DNA from: JBAYIE01 sp041665785
Lineage (GTDB): Bacteria; Bacteroidota; Bacteroidia; UKL13-3
Direction of reading: 5' to 3'
Length of the DNA stretch: 64,000 nucleotides
Assembly: GCA_041665785.1 (NCBI GenBank)
Contig: JBAYIE010000023.1
Span: forward strand, 3,549-67,548
This document shows positions 52,540 through 61,160 of the stretch, piece after piece. The translations under genes and the position numbers were made by a program. Each line of letters starts with the position of its first letter. The first letter of the stretch is position 1. The notes below the pieces were generated by a model that was not told the origin of the DNA, did not search any database, and saw only the letters and a program-made list of their open reading frames with translations.

Positions 52540-53093
52540 TATCCTATTTTTATCAAAGCTGCGTCTACTTGCCGGTAAAGTTCATCAAAGCTTCCATTGT
52601 TGGTAAAAGAATAATCGGCGCGTTGCATGCAGGCACTCAGATTTTGTTTATTCGGATCACTGGAATTTAATTCCCTTTCTTCATTCGCTGAAAATGTTTC
52701 GAACGAAACCTGATCTGTTTCAGATCCTCTCAATACAATGCGGTCGTAACGAATTTTGCGGTCGGTATCTACGGAAAACAAACAGAAATTTCCTTTTGCT
52801 TTCAGCGCTTCCACTTCACCCATAGTACGTATACTTTCAATAATACAGGGTTTTGCGCTAATGATTGCTTCGCGAAATAGTTCTTCTGCAATAAAACTCG
52901 GACCATTTTCAGCCCGCAGCGCGTTGGCCGTATGAGTCAGGGTATCACGGTTGACTTCTTCACCGCGTTGTTGAATAATTTTTATCAAATAACCGCGTAC
53001 CGAAAAATGTACAAAACCATATTGTTTAATCAGGTATTCAACAATGGTTCCTTTCCCTGCTCCAAGTGTTCCGGTGATGCCAATTATTTTCAA
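52539..53093 (-). CDS. P-loop nucleotide kinase-like protein
   Basis: This 184-residue protein begins with a P-loop (GITGTLGAGKGT) and has the layout of small nucleotide or dephospho-CoA kinases: HFSVRGYLIKII, a lid-like Arg-rich stretch (DTDRKIRYDRIVLRGSETD) and ADYSFTNNGSFDELYRQVD, as in the AAA_18/UPF0200 group. Coupling to dCMP deaminase points to deoxynucleotide metabolism, for example a dNMP kinase; this is inference. The start ATG at 53093 puts the P-loop at residue 6. Confidence 0.78.
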   Translation of the reverse strand: MKIIGITGTLGAGKGTIVEYLIKQYGFVHFSVRGYLIKIIQQRGEEVNRDTLTHTANALRAENGPSFIAEELFREAIISAKPCIIESIRTMGEVEALKAKGNFCLFSVDTDRKIRYDRIVLRGSETDQVSFETFSANEERELNSSDPNKQNLSACMQRADYSFTNNGSFDELYRQVDAALIKIG

Positions 53094-53245
53094 AGCGTTT
53101 GATTGTTTAAATACGAATCAAACTTATCGATTTTTCAGGAAATGCTTTATGATGAAAATAATTCATGGATCTGGAAATCATGCACATGCTTTTTAGACAC
53201 CTAATGTCCGGCCGACGCAATAAGGTTGATCGTAATTGGGCAAAG

Positions 53246-53428
53246 TCACTGATCCATTGGTGGTTCAGGAGAATGCACATCCTCATCATCACTTCGTATG
53301 AATCTGGAAACTCTGTTGTAAGCTGCTTTCAACGATTTTAGATCTTCTTCTTCATCCAACATCAAAATTACATGAGTAACATAGAGTGTCAGGATTTCTT
53401 CAATGGCTTTTGGTGCTTCAATCATGGG
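53246..53428 (-). CDS. Small acidic hypothetical protein
   Basis: From ATG 53428 this gives 60 residues: a helical start (MIEAPKAIEEILTLYVTHVILML), an acidic run (DEEEDLK), a basic patch (AAYNRVSRFIRS) and an acidic tail (DDEDVHSPEPPMDQ). A non-ATG start at 53494 would add 22. No family recognised. Codon use looks like a gene, but no clear promoter or partner supports it. Confidence 0.4.
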   Translation of the reverse strand, partial: PMIEAPKAIEEILTLYVTHVILMLDEEEDLKSLKAAYNRVSRFIRSDDEDVHSPEPPMDQ

Positions 53429-53689
53429 CTTGTTTGGTAGGTGAATCAAAGTTAGTGGTTCTGATTCTAAGCCCGTGTCAATCTTGTGTAACACTAAAGT
53501 AAAAGCAATCTGATAATCGAATATTTTTTAAGATGGCTGTGACATTAACCTCTTTGCAATCGATATTTCGTTCAAGGGTTCAAAAAATATCCGTCAAAAT
53601 GTAAAGTAAAACGTGCGTAAGTTAATGCTGTTTAGCCATTGTTCTGCTGTGCATTGTCATGTTTTCTGCTGTCGAAGATCAGACTGCTG

Positions 53690-53735
53690 TGTAACTTAGG
53701 TTACAACCTCCGTTCAACATACGGACAGAACTTTG
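53690..53735 (+). promoter_or_regulatory. Crp/Fnr-type palindrome and -7 element before sqr
   Basis: TGTAAC-TTAG-GTTACA (53690-53705) is a perfect inverted repeat of the Crp/Fnr kind. GAACTTTG at 53728-53735 is one base from the -7 consensus. The palindrome centre lies about 43 bp before the expected start, the position used by class II activators. Confidence 0.5.
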
Positions 53736-53769
53736 TACACGAATTAGAACTCAAAAAAAAGGAAACGTT

Positions 53770-55005
53770 ATGATGAAAAGACTAGTAATACTTGGAGCCG
53801 GAACAGCCGGTACCATGATGGCCAACCACCTGAAAAGAGAACTGGACGACAAACTTTGGGAAATAGAAATCATCGACGAAAGGGAAAAACATTATTATCA
53901 GCCGGGTTATCTTTTTCTTCCTTTCGATATCTATGATCCGGAAGATATTGTAAAACCAATCCGTGATTTTATACCAAAAGGAGTTCATCTGATTAACGAT
54001 CGGATCGATCGGATAAAACCGGAAGAAAGCCTGGTACAAATGGCCAACGGAGATCAGCTTCATTATGATGTATTGATCGTAGCTACGGGTACCGACATAG
54101 CTCCCGAAGAAATCACCGGAATGAAAGGTGAAGAGTGGCGTAAATCGGTATTTGATTTTTATACGTTTGATGGGGCGCTTGCCTTACGCAACAAACTGCG
54201 CGATTGGGAAGGAGGAAGATTGCTTGTGCATATAACTGAAATGCCGATCAAATGCCCTGTAGCTCCATTGGAATTTGCGTTTCTGGCGGATTCGTATTTC
54301 AAAAACAAAAAGATGCGCGACAAAGTGGAAATCACTTATGTAACACCACTGAGCGGAGCATTTACCAAACCCAGGGCTACTGAAGCACTCGAACATTTAT
54401 TGGGAGATAAAGACATCCGCATCGAAAGCGATTTTGCTATTGAGCAGGTGAACAATGAAAAGAAAACCATCATCGATTACGGTGGAAAAGAAATTCCGTT
54501 CGATCTGCTGATTACGGTGCCTACCAACAAAGGCAATGAAATGATTGCCCGTTCCGGAATGGGAGATGAATTGAATTATGTACCCACCAACAAAGCTACG
54601 TTGCAATCGCAGCAGTATAAAAATGTGTTTGTAATTGGCGATGCATCCAATATTCCTGCATCAAAAGCCGGTTCGGTGGCGCATTTCGAAGCTGAAGTAT
54701 TGACCGAAAATATCATACGTTTTGTAGCCGGAGATCCATTGAAGGAAACTTTTGACGGACATGCCAATTGTTTTATTGAAACCGGAGATGGCAAAGCGTT
54801 GCTTATCGATTTTAATTATACCCACGAACCGGTAGAAGGAAGCTTTCCTTTTCCGGGTATCGGACCTCTAAGCTTACTTAAAGAAAGTCGTATGAATCAT
54901 ATGGGTAAATTGGCATTTCGCTGGATTTACTGGAATATGTTACTCAAAGGAACTCACTTACCGTTTGTCTCAACCCAAATGCAGGAAGAGGGCAAACATT
55001 TTTAA
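53770..55005 (+). CDS. sqr: Sulfide:quinone oxidoreductase
   Basis: SQR oxidises sulfide to sulfur or polysulfide and passes electrons to the quinone pool; it is a peripheral membrane flavoprotein. The FAD motif VILGAGTAGTMMANHL is at the start, with YQPGYLFLPF, VATGTDIAPEE, the redox Cys162 in MPIKCPVAPLEF, VIGDASNIPASKAGSVAHFEAEVLTENI and a second Cys near residue 333 (HANCFIE). Only these two cysteines are present, enough for the redox pair. A C-terminal amphipathic stretch (LAFRWIYWNMLLKG) fits membrane attachment. It heads a three-gene operon with sulfur-carrier proteins. Confidence 0.93.
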   Translation: MMKRLVILGAGTAGTMMANHLKRELDDKLWEIEIIDEREKHYYQPGYLFLPFDIYDPEDIVKPIRDFIPKGVHLINDRIDRIKPEESLVQMANGDQLHYDVLIVATGTDIAPEEITGMKGEEWRKSVFDFYTFDGALALRNKLRDWEGGRLLVHITEMPIKCPVAPLEFAFLADSYFKNKKMRDKVEITYVTPLSGAFTKPRATEALEHLLGDKDIRIESDFAIEQVNNEKKTIIDYGGKEIPFDLLITVPTNKGNEMIARSGMGDELNYVPTNKATLQSQQYKNVFVIGDASNIPASKAGSVAHFEAEVLTENIIRFVAGDPLKETFDGHANCFIETGDGKALLIDFNYTHEPVEGSFPFPGIGPLSLLKESRMNHMGKLAFRWIYWNMLLKGTHLPFVSTQMQEEGKHF

Positions 55006-55027
55006 CAACACACGAAAAATAAATTTT

Positions 55028-55336
55028 ATGGAAAAGATCATTGCCGGAAAAACCATCTCTGTTAACGAAGAAGGTTATTTAAGTGATTTCTCTCAATGGG
55101 ATCACAATGTTGCACAAGCTATTGCACAGGAAGTAAATATTGAATTGACTCCGCATCATATGCGCGTAATCGATTATCTGCAAGACCAGCATAAAAATCA
55201 AACACCGCTCACCATCCGGAAAGTCGGCCAAAGCGGAGTAGTTTCGATCAAGGAATTTTATGACTTGTTCCCAACCGGTCCGCTAAAAACATCGACCAAA
55301 ATTGCAGGCATACCCAAACCGGCAAGTTGTATCTGA
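55028..55336 (+). CDS. DsrC/TusE-family sulfur-carrier protein
   Basis: This 102-residue protein has the family pattern: NEEGYLSDFSQWDHNVAQAIAQEVNIELTPHHMRVIDYL and the C-terminal arm FPTGPLKTSTKIAGIPKPASCI. The penultimate Cys (CysA) that carries sulfur is present. The second Cys found in true DsrC, eleven residues upstream, is Thr here, as in TusE-like members, so a trisulfide cannot form inside the chain. ATG 55028 is chosen; an upstream start would lie in the sqr gene. It probably accepts sulfur made by SQR. Confidence 0.92.
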   Translation: MEKIIAGKTISVNEEGYLSDFSQWDHNVAQAIAQEVNIELTPHHMRVIDYLQDQHKNQTPLTIRKVGQSGVVSIKEFYDLFPTGPLKTSTKIAGIPKPASCI

Positions 55337-55366
55337 TTTGCACATCATTATTAAACATCAAATATC

Positions 55367-55849
55367 ATGACTGAATATCAAGGCGAAGTGAAAAAAATGA
55401 TGATCATCGTTTCAAAGGCGACCATCGAAAATGTGTATGCCGCTTTTGTTTTAGGGAATGGCGCACGCATGGAAGGCATAGAAGCAGAATTGTTCTTCAC
55501 TTTTTTCGGACTCGAAGCCATTCACAACAAGCGAATGGATCATTTGCATGTAGCAACGGTTGGAAACCCTGCCATGCACATGCCAACCATGCTCGGTGGT
55601 TTGCCCGGCATGGAAGCCTTCGCTACGTATATGATGAAAAAGGAAATGGAGAAACTCGATATGCCGGGAATCAGGGAATTTCTCGACATTCTGAAAGCCT
55701 CCGGAGCTAAATTATGGGCATGTAAACTGGCTATGGAAATGTTTCACTATACCAAGGATGATTTATATGCCGATCTGGATGGAGTACTGACTGTAGGCGA
55801 CTTTTACAATCAGTCGAAAGGAATTGGAACACATATGCTGTTCATCTGA
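55367..55849 (+). CDS. DsrE/DsrF-like (DsrE2) sulfur-transfer protein
   Basis: This 160-residue protein belongs to the DsrE/F/H-like superfamily: MMIIVSKATIENVYAAFVLGNGARMEGIEAELFFTFFGLEAI, then a Met-rich hinge, and ILKASGAKLWACKLAMEMFHYTKDDL with a Cys (KLWACKLAME) in the place of the sulfur-binding Cys. No membrane helix is obvious, unlike some DsrE2 proteins. It lies 30 bp after the DsrC-like gene and probably passes sulfane sulfur along the SQR-DsrE-DsrC route. A terminator follows. Confidence 0.88.
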   Translation: MTEYQGEVKKMMIIVSKATIENVYAAFVLGNGARMEGIEAELFFTFFGLEAIHNKRMDHLHVATVGNPAMHMPTMLGGLPGMEAFATYMMKKEMEKLDMPGIREFLDILKASGAKLWACKLAMEMFHYTKDDLYADLDGVLTVGDFYNQSKGIGTHMLFI

Positions 55850-55874
55850 TTTCCTTTTTCGTGAGTTCTCCAAT

Positions 55875-55909
55875 AAGCGGAATCGTTGCTATCGGTTCCG
55901 CTTTTTTTT
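55875..55909 (+). terminator. Terminator of the sulfide operon
   Basis: AAGCGGAATCG and CGGTTCCGCTT form an 11-bp stem (one T-G pair), loop of 7 nt, then eight Ts in total from the arm end. It lies 25 bp after the last stop codon. Confidence 0.93.
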
Positions 55910-55994
55910 GCCTGAAATTTGCTCATTCGTGTTCAATTTTAAAGCCAAAGCCTCTTTGGTTTCAAATTATCAAAGTTGATATATTTGCGGGCGG

Positions 55995-58574
55995 ATGAAA
56001 AAATTGCTACCCGGAATCCTGATTCTGTTTGTCCCGGTTGCCTATGTTTGGGGCCAGGCATCGCAAGTGTCTTTAACTATACGGAATAAGCCGTTGAAAG
56101 TGGCGCTCCTCGAAGTGGAGCAACAGGCCGGTATTTCATTCTCTTACAGTTCTGATGCGATAGATGTCGACCAAAAGATTTCTCTTCAAATAATAGAGAA
56201 ACCGTTATCGGATGTGCTGGAGCTACTCTTTAAAAACACAGGAATTCTGTATTCCATTCAGGGAACCCAGGTAGTTTTAATGCCGGCTGCAGTGAGAATG
56301 AAAACCATTAGCGGGTATATTCATGAAGCCGGCACCGGTGAATTGATCATTGGAGCTCAGGTGCATACCCGGCCGCGTTTGGCTGCATGTATCACCAATT
56401 CCTATGGGTTTTATTCCCTTACTTTACCGGTTGACTCTTACACGCTGGTGATTGAATATTCAGGATTTAAAACGCAGAATGTTCCTTTATTGCTTCAACA
56501 CGAAATTCAACTGAATATCATATTGGCACCATCCGGTGATCTGGATGAAGCGCTGGTAACTGCTAAGAAGGACAAAACAGGTATTCAGCTGAATAAAATT
56601 GAGGTGCCGGTAAATGAGATTAAAACAGTACCGATGATTTTGGGAGAGAAAGATGTGGCCAAATATATCATGTTATTTCCCGGTGTTCAAAAAGGCAATG
56701 AAGGAAATGGTTATATGTATGTGCGGGGCGGGGGGCCGGATCAAAACCTGATCTTGATTGATGATGCCATCATATACAACGCCTATCATTTTTTAGGATT
56801 GGCTTCCTTGTTTTCGGGAAGCGAATTGCGTTCAGCAGAATTATACAAAGGAGGCTTTTCATCGCGCTATGGCGGACGTTTATCTTCAGTACTCGACATG
56901 AGTATGAAGGACGGCAACAGGGAGAAGCTTGGATTAGATGCCACCATAGGAGTTATCTCATCCCGCTTCATGCTGGAAGGCCCCATTCAAAAAGGGAAAT
57001 CCTCTTTTCTGATTTCAGCGCGACGCTCATACATTGATCAAACGGCTGGTCTTTTGAGTAAAAAGTCAGATGCGGTATTGAATTATATGTATTATGATGT
57101 GCATGCGAAAATTGCATTTGAATGGAATATACGTAACCGGATTATGACCAGCATTTATATTGGCAGCGACGGTTTGGCCAACAATACCGATCCCGGTTTG
57201 AATCTATACGATGATGGCATAAGTTGGGGGAACATGGCATTATCGTTGAGGTGGAATCATCAGTTTTCCGGGAAATTATTTTCCAACACATCTCTTGTTT
57301 CCAGTTCATATAACTCACGGATCGCATTTGGAGAAGTGGATGTTGCAAAAAGCACCAAATCATCTTCGGCAGTGCAATCCTCTATTCAGGATTATACCTT
57401 CAAACATGATTTGGATTTTCTCCTGAATACCAAACATCATTTCAAAATGGGAGCAGGAGTTACCCGTCATCTTTTTAATCCTGTAACCTCTTTAAAATAT
57501 ATGAATCCCGATTCGTTGGTTTCGGATGAACAACCCTATAAAGCGGATGAAGGATTTGCTTATTTGGAATGGAACTTTCGACCGGGGAAAAAATGGGAAT
57601 GCATCTCCGGCTTGCGCTATGTATATTTCAACACCACCCAGACGTATCAAAAATGGGAACCACGTTTTCAGTTACGCTATTCCACCTTTACCAACTGGCA
57701 ATTCAATTTCAGTTATGCGGCCATGAATCAATTCCTGCATCTGATTTCAGCATTCAATGGATTTGGATTGCCGGCTGATGCCTGGGTTGCCAGCGACGAT
57801 CGCCTGCAACCTCAGCATTCCGACCAATTTACGCTGGGATTGGTGAAGAATGATATAGGAGGGAAAGGGATTTCTATCTCGTGTGAAGCATTTGTAAAAG
57901 ACATTCAGCATGCAGTTGCCATCAAAGAAGGTGCTTCCTTTTTTCAGGTATTGCCAACAGCATCGTTTGGTAAGCAATATAAAACGTGGTCGGAGTTAGC
58001 AACACAAGGGAATTCAGAGGCAATGGGTTTAGAATGGATGTTACATAAAAGGGGAAAACGGATAAGCGGACATATCAGTTATACCTTATCGCGTACTCTG
58101 ATGCAATTTGATTCGATTAATCTGGGCAGAACCTATCATGCTTCATTTGACCGGACACATGATCTGGGTATATTTATCAGTTTTCATCCCGGGAGGCATT
58201 GGCAGTTTTCTGCAATCTGGGTTTACGGAACAGGCAATGCAATCACCCTCCCTGCCGGTGAATATAATATGGTTATTGAAGATCCGGGTCAAACGGGGGG
58301 TGGTTTTGGATGGCCCGAAGCCTATTATGAAAAGAAAAATGCATACCGGATGCAATCGTATCATCGTCTGGATGTTTCGTTGCAGTATAGTCACAAATTT
58401 GCAGGTATTAACAGTACTATCGAATTGAGTGTTTACAACGTTTACAACCGTGCCAATCCGTTTTTTTATCAGATCGAAAATGAAGATGCCATAAACGGAA
58501 CTGGTAAACGGATCCTTCAGAAAGTAAGTTTATTTCCTGTTATTCCATCTGTAAGCTGGAGCGTAAAATTCTGA
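55995..58574 (+). CDS. TonB-dependent receptor with STN domain
   Basis: This 859-residue outer-membrane receptor has a signal peptide (to about VWGQ), an STN signalling domain (about 22-95: KPLKVALLEVEQQAGISFSYSSDAI), a carboxypeptidase-regulatory domain (about 105-185), a plug (about 205-320: GVQKGNEGNGYMYVRGGGPDQNLILIDDAIIYN, GGFSSRYGGRLSSVLDM) and a 22-strand-type barrel ending in SWSVKF with the terminal Phe. The STN domain lets it signal to a FecR/sigma pair, and such a pair is encoded two genes downstream. The substrate is unknown. The DUF4249 lipoprotein gene overlaps its stop by one base. Confidence 0.93.
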   Translation: MKKLLPGILILFVPVAYVWGQASQVSLTIRNKPLKVALLEVEQQAGISFSYSSDAIDVDQKISLQIIEKPLSDVLELLFKNTGILYSIQGTQVVLMPAAVRMKTISGYIHEAGTGELIIGAQVHTRPRLAACITNSYGFYSLTLPVDSYTLVIEYSGFKTQNVPLLLQHEIQLNIILAPSGDLDEALVTAKKDKTGIQLNKIEVPVNEIKTVPMILGEKDVAKYIMLFPGVQKGNEGNGYMYVRGGGPDQNLILIDDAIIYNAYHFLGLASLFSGSELRSAELYKGGFSSRYGGRLSSVLDMSMKDGNREKLGLDATIGVISSRFMLEGPIQKGKSSFLISARRSYIDQTAGLLSKKSDAVLNYMYYDVHAKIAFEWNIRNRIMTSIYIGSDGLANNTDPGLNLYDDGISWGNMALSLRWNHQFSGKLFSNTSLVSSSYNSRIAFGEVDVAKSTKSSSAVQSSIQDYTFKHDLDFLLNTKHHFKMGAGVTRHLFNPVTSLKYMNPDSLVSDEQPYKADEGFAYLEWNFRPGKKWECISGLRYVYFNTTQTYQKWEPRFQLRYSTFTNWQFNFSYAAMNQFLHLISAFNGFGLPADAWVASDDRLQPQHSDQFTLGLVKNDIGGKGISISCEAFVKDIQHAVAIKEGASFFQVLPTASFGKQYKTWSELATQGNSEAMGLEWMLHKRGKRISGHISYTLSRTLMQFDSINLGRTYHASFDRTHDLGIFISFHPGRHWQFSAIWVYGTGNAITLPAGEYNMVIEDPGQTGGGFGWPEAYYEKKNAYRMQSYHRLDVSLQYSHKFAGINSTIELSVYNVYNRANPFFYQIENEDAINGTGKRILQKVSLFPVIPSVSWSVKF

Positions 58575-59413
58575 TGAAGAAGTTACATATTTATATCTGT
58601 TGTTTGATTATAGGAATACTTACTTCGTGTGAAAAGTATGAGACCATCGATGCTGATTTGTCGTTCGAAAGCAAATTGGTGGTATCCGCATTGTTGAAGG
58701 AAGGGGAAACTGATATTGTAGTGAACGTGAGTCGGACCACACCGCTAATTGGTACCGAACCGCGAACCGAAATGGGTTCCATTCCGGATGCATTGGTATA
58801 CCTTACCGGACCTCACGGTGAATTGCAATTGGTCTTTGATTCGATGGAGATGTTGTATAAGGGAAGTCTGTCTGGAAATGGAATTGAATCCGGTGCTACT
58901 TATTTTATAGCCGTTTCCCATAATGGAGAAAAAGTTACCGGTTCTACTACAGTACCGGTTCAATACGAAACGGTAAGTACGATGAAGTGGGATAGCACAA
59001 TGGAATCCGGATTCCAGGAATATTCGGCACACTTAAGTTGTAAAAATTTGAGTCAGGGTTATCCCATGATCATGTTGTATCCTTTCATTGTGTATTCCGA
59101 TTCATCGCGGTATCCGATGCTATACGGCAGCCTCAGCCGCATACGCAAATTGGCGTATCAACAAACCCTGGAGCAGCAATTTACATCCATGTTCACCGCA
59201 GAATTTGTTTACCCTGTCAGAGTTGAATTGATAACGCTGGTGTACGATGAGGCTTATAGTTCATATTACAATCAGGTATTTGATCTGACTATGGGTGGTG
59301 CTTCCGGTAATCCTTTTGCCGAGCCCTCTATTGTGAAGAGTAATATGAGCAACGGGATTGGTATCTTTGGTTCATCTAAAATAATCGGTTGGGAATCTTT
59401 TCCACTAAATTAA
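58574..59413 (+). CDS. DUF4249-type lipoprotein
   Basis: This 279-residue lipoprotein (LIIGILTSCEKYETID, lipid Cys 19) has the DUF4249 opening FESKLVVSALLKEGETDIVVNVSRTTPL and DALVYLTGPHGE, a beta-sandwich. These proteins usually follow TonB receptors and are thought to be their surface partners. It begins at the final base of the receptor stop codon (TGATG), showing coupling. Confidence 0.9.
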   Translation: MKKLHIYICCLIIGILTSCEKYETIDADLSFESKLVVSALLKEGETDIVVNVSRTTPLIGTEPRTEMGSIPDALVYLTGPHGELQLVFDSMEMLYKGSLSGNGIESGATYFIAVSHNGEKVTGSTTVPVQYETVSTMKWDSTMESGFQEYSAHLSCKNLSQGYPMIMLYPFIVYSDSSRYPMLYGSLSRIRKLAYQQTLEQQFTSMFTAEFVYPVRVELITLVYDEAYSSYYNQVFDLTMGGASGNPFAEPSIVKSNMSNGIGIFGSSKIIGWESFPLN

Positions 59414-59479
59414 TTACCATGCAAATAGGGGCATACTTGATTTCAATGGTCTTGTTGCTGAAGTTAATCGTATAAATGT

Positions 59480-60478
59480 ATGATCAGCGAAGAAGTAGCA
59501 TATCAAATCATGGCCCGGATCTTAGCCGGTGAAGCAGCTCCCGGCGAGAAAAAGGAACTCGATAGTTGGGTTCAGGCTTATCCTGAAAACCGAAAAGCGT
59601 ATGAGTCGTTCTCGGTAATCTGGAATACTGCACAACAGAAAAAGATCGAAGTCAATGTGGATGCGGCCTGGGAAAAAGTGAATCACAGAATAAAGCCTTC
59701 CCACCAACTTTATACAACAACAAGAATCTGGCAGTGGGCAGCAATTTTTCTGGCGGTCTCGGTTATAGGGTTTACCATCGTTCGTTTCGCAATGCTGACA
59801 TCCCTATCTGTACAAACTGCAGCAAATGAAGTAAAGCAAGTTGTATTACCGGATGGCAGTAAAATATGGTTGCACGAAGGTTCACAACTTACGTATCAGA
59901 ATAATTTCTGGAACACAAAACGCAACCTCACCTTAACCGGAATGGCTTATTTTGATGTTCAACGCGATGAGGAAAGACCATTTACGATAGTAACCAGGCG
60001 CAATTCAATAACGGTACTGGGTACATCGTTTGAAGTTATGGCCTATGCCGGTGATAGCAACGAACGGGTTACGGTAACTTCAGGACATGTTCAATTTGGA
60101 AACAAAGATCAGGGGATGTTGGATCTCAAGACGAATCAGGCGGGAATAATCAGCACGCATCAGGCATTTATTGTTAAAGAAGAAAGTGCTTCAGAACTCA
60201 CTGCATGGCATAAAGGCAAATTGGTATTCAACAACGAAACCATGGATCAGGTGATGAATAAGATTGCTCGTTATTTTCATATCCGGTATGTGTTCTTGAA
60301 TCCTGAAATAAAGGGATGTCATTTCACCGGAACGTTTGAAAATCCCAAATTGAAACAGGTCATGGATATGATATCCTCGGCATTGGAATTGAGTTGGAAG
60401 CAAGATAAAAAGCAAGTGGAGATTGCAGGTGAAGGATGCAAGGCAAAAAACGGAAATGATGCAGCTCCAGTTGAATAG
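59480..60478 (+). CDS. FecR-family anti-sigma factor
   Basis: This 332-residue protein has an N-terminal cytoplasmic region (EVAYQIMARILAGEAAPGEKKELDSWVQAYPENRKAYE), one membrane helix at about 85-105 (IWQWAAIFLAVSVIGFTIVRF), a periplasmic FecR domain (VKQVVLPDGSKIWLHEGSQLTYQNNF, PFTIVTRRNSITVLGTSFEVMAY) and a C-terminal DUF4974 domain (LVFNNETMDQVMNKIARYFHIRY). It transmits the STN signal to the sigma factor. Its gene precedes and overlaps the sigma gene by 23 bp, the reverse of the common order. Confidence 0.94.
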   Translation: MISEEVAYQIMARILAGEAAPGEKKELDSWVQAYPENRKAYESFSVIWNTAQQKKIEVNVDAAWEKVNHRIKPSHQLYTTTRIWQWAAIFLAVSVIGFTIVRFAMLTSLSVQTAANEVKQVVLPDGSKIWLHEGSQLTYQNNFWNTKRNLTLTGMAYFDVQRDEERPFTIVTRRNSITVLGTSFEVMAYAGDSNERVTVTSGHVQFGNKDQGMLDLKTNQAGIISTHQAFIVKEESASELTAWHKGKLVFNNETMDQVMNKIARYFHIRYVFLNPEIKGCHFTGTFENPKLKQVMDMISSALELSWKQDKKQVEIAGEGCKAKNGNDAAPVE

Positions 60479-61043
60479 CCAAAATTTTGATCCGATTCGC
60501 AAAGGCGACCGAAAAGCATTTGAACAGGTTTTTCGCGCATATTATGCTGCATTGGTCCGTTTTGCCTTAGAAATATTGAAAGATCAGGATGCGGCTGAAG
60601 ACCGTGTTCAGGAAGTATTTGTAAAGCTTTGGGAGCGTCGCGAAAAAATTGAGATTCAAACTTCTTTAAAAGCCTATCTCTATATGGCAGTAAAGAATCA
60701 TTGCCTCAATAAACTCAAAACTGAAGCCCGGACACAATGGATGGACGACGAACAGGAGTCGGAAATACATTCCGGACTGGCAGCCACAGATGCCCGTGTT
60801 CAAACAAAACTTATGGCCAGCCATATTGATCAGGCTATTGAGATGTTGCCTCCCCGTTGTGCACTCATTTTTAAAATGAGCCGCTTTGAAGAAAAATCGT
60901 ATAAAGAAATAGCGGAAGCGTTGGATCTCTCTGTAAAAACCGTGGAGCATCAAATGGGCAAAGCCTTGTTTTTATTGCGTAAGTATCTTGCTCCGTATTT
61001 ACAAATCTGGCTTACAGCCTTTCTGGCTGATTTTTTTTCATAA
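60456..61043 (+). CDS. ECF RNA polymerase sigma factor (FecI-like)
   Basis: This sigma-70 family protein of about 195 residues has region 2 (FEQVFRAYYAALVRFALEILKDQDAAEDRVQEVFVKLWERRE) and region 4 (AIEMLPPRCALIFKMSRFEEKSYKEIAEALDLSVKTVEHQMGKAL), typical of Bacteroidota sigma factors linked to polysaccharide or nutrient receptors. ATG at 60456 or 60459 is likely and lies inside the end of fecR. It should be released when the upstream receptor binds its substrate, driving the receptor operon. Its target promoter cannot be read here. Confidence 0.94.
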   Translation: MMQLQLNSQNFDPIRKGDRKAFEQVFRAYYAALVRFALEILKDQDAAEDRVQEVFVKLWERREKIEIQTSLKAYLYMAVKNHCLNKLKTEARTQWMDDEQESEIHSGLAATDARVQTKLMASHIDQAIEMLPPRCALIFKMSRFEEKSYKEIAEALDLSVKTVEHQMGKALFLLRKYLAPYLQIWLTAFLADFFS

Positions 61044-61143
61044 ACAACAGTGCATTCAAATCAGATTTATCTATGCAAGCGCAAATCGATGCAATTTTTT
61101 TTATAAAGCAATAGGGGTAGAGTAAAGTTGAGTGGTCTATAGT

Positions 61144-61159
61144 ATGTAAACATTTACAT
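61144..61159. promoter_or_regulatory. Inverted repeat directly before a T9SS cargo gene
   Basis: ATGTAAA-CA-TTTACAT is a perfect 7-2-7 inverted repeat ending one base before the start codon at 61161. It lies where a ribosome binds, so a bound protein or RNA fold could block expression. Confidence 0.45.
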
Positions 61160-61160
61160 T

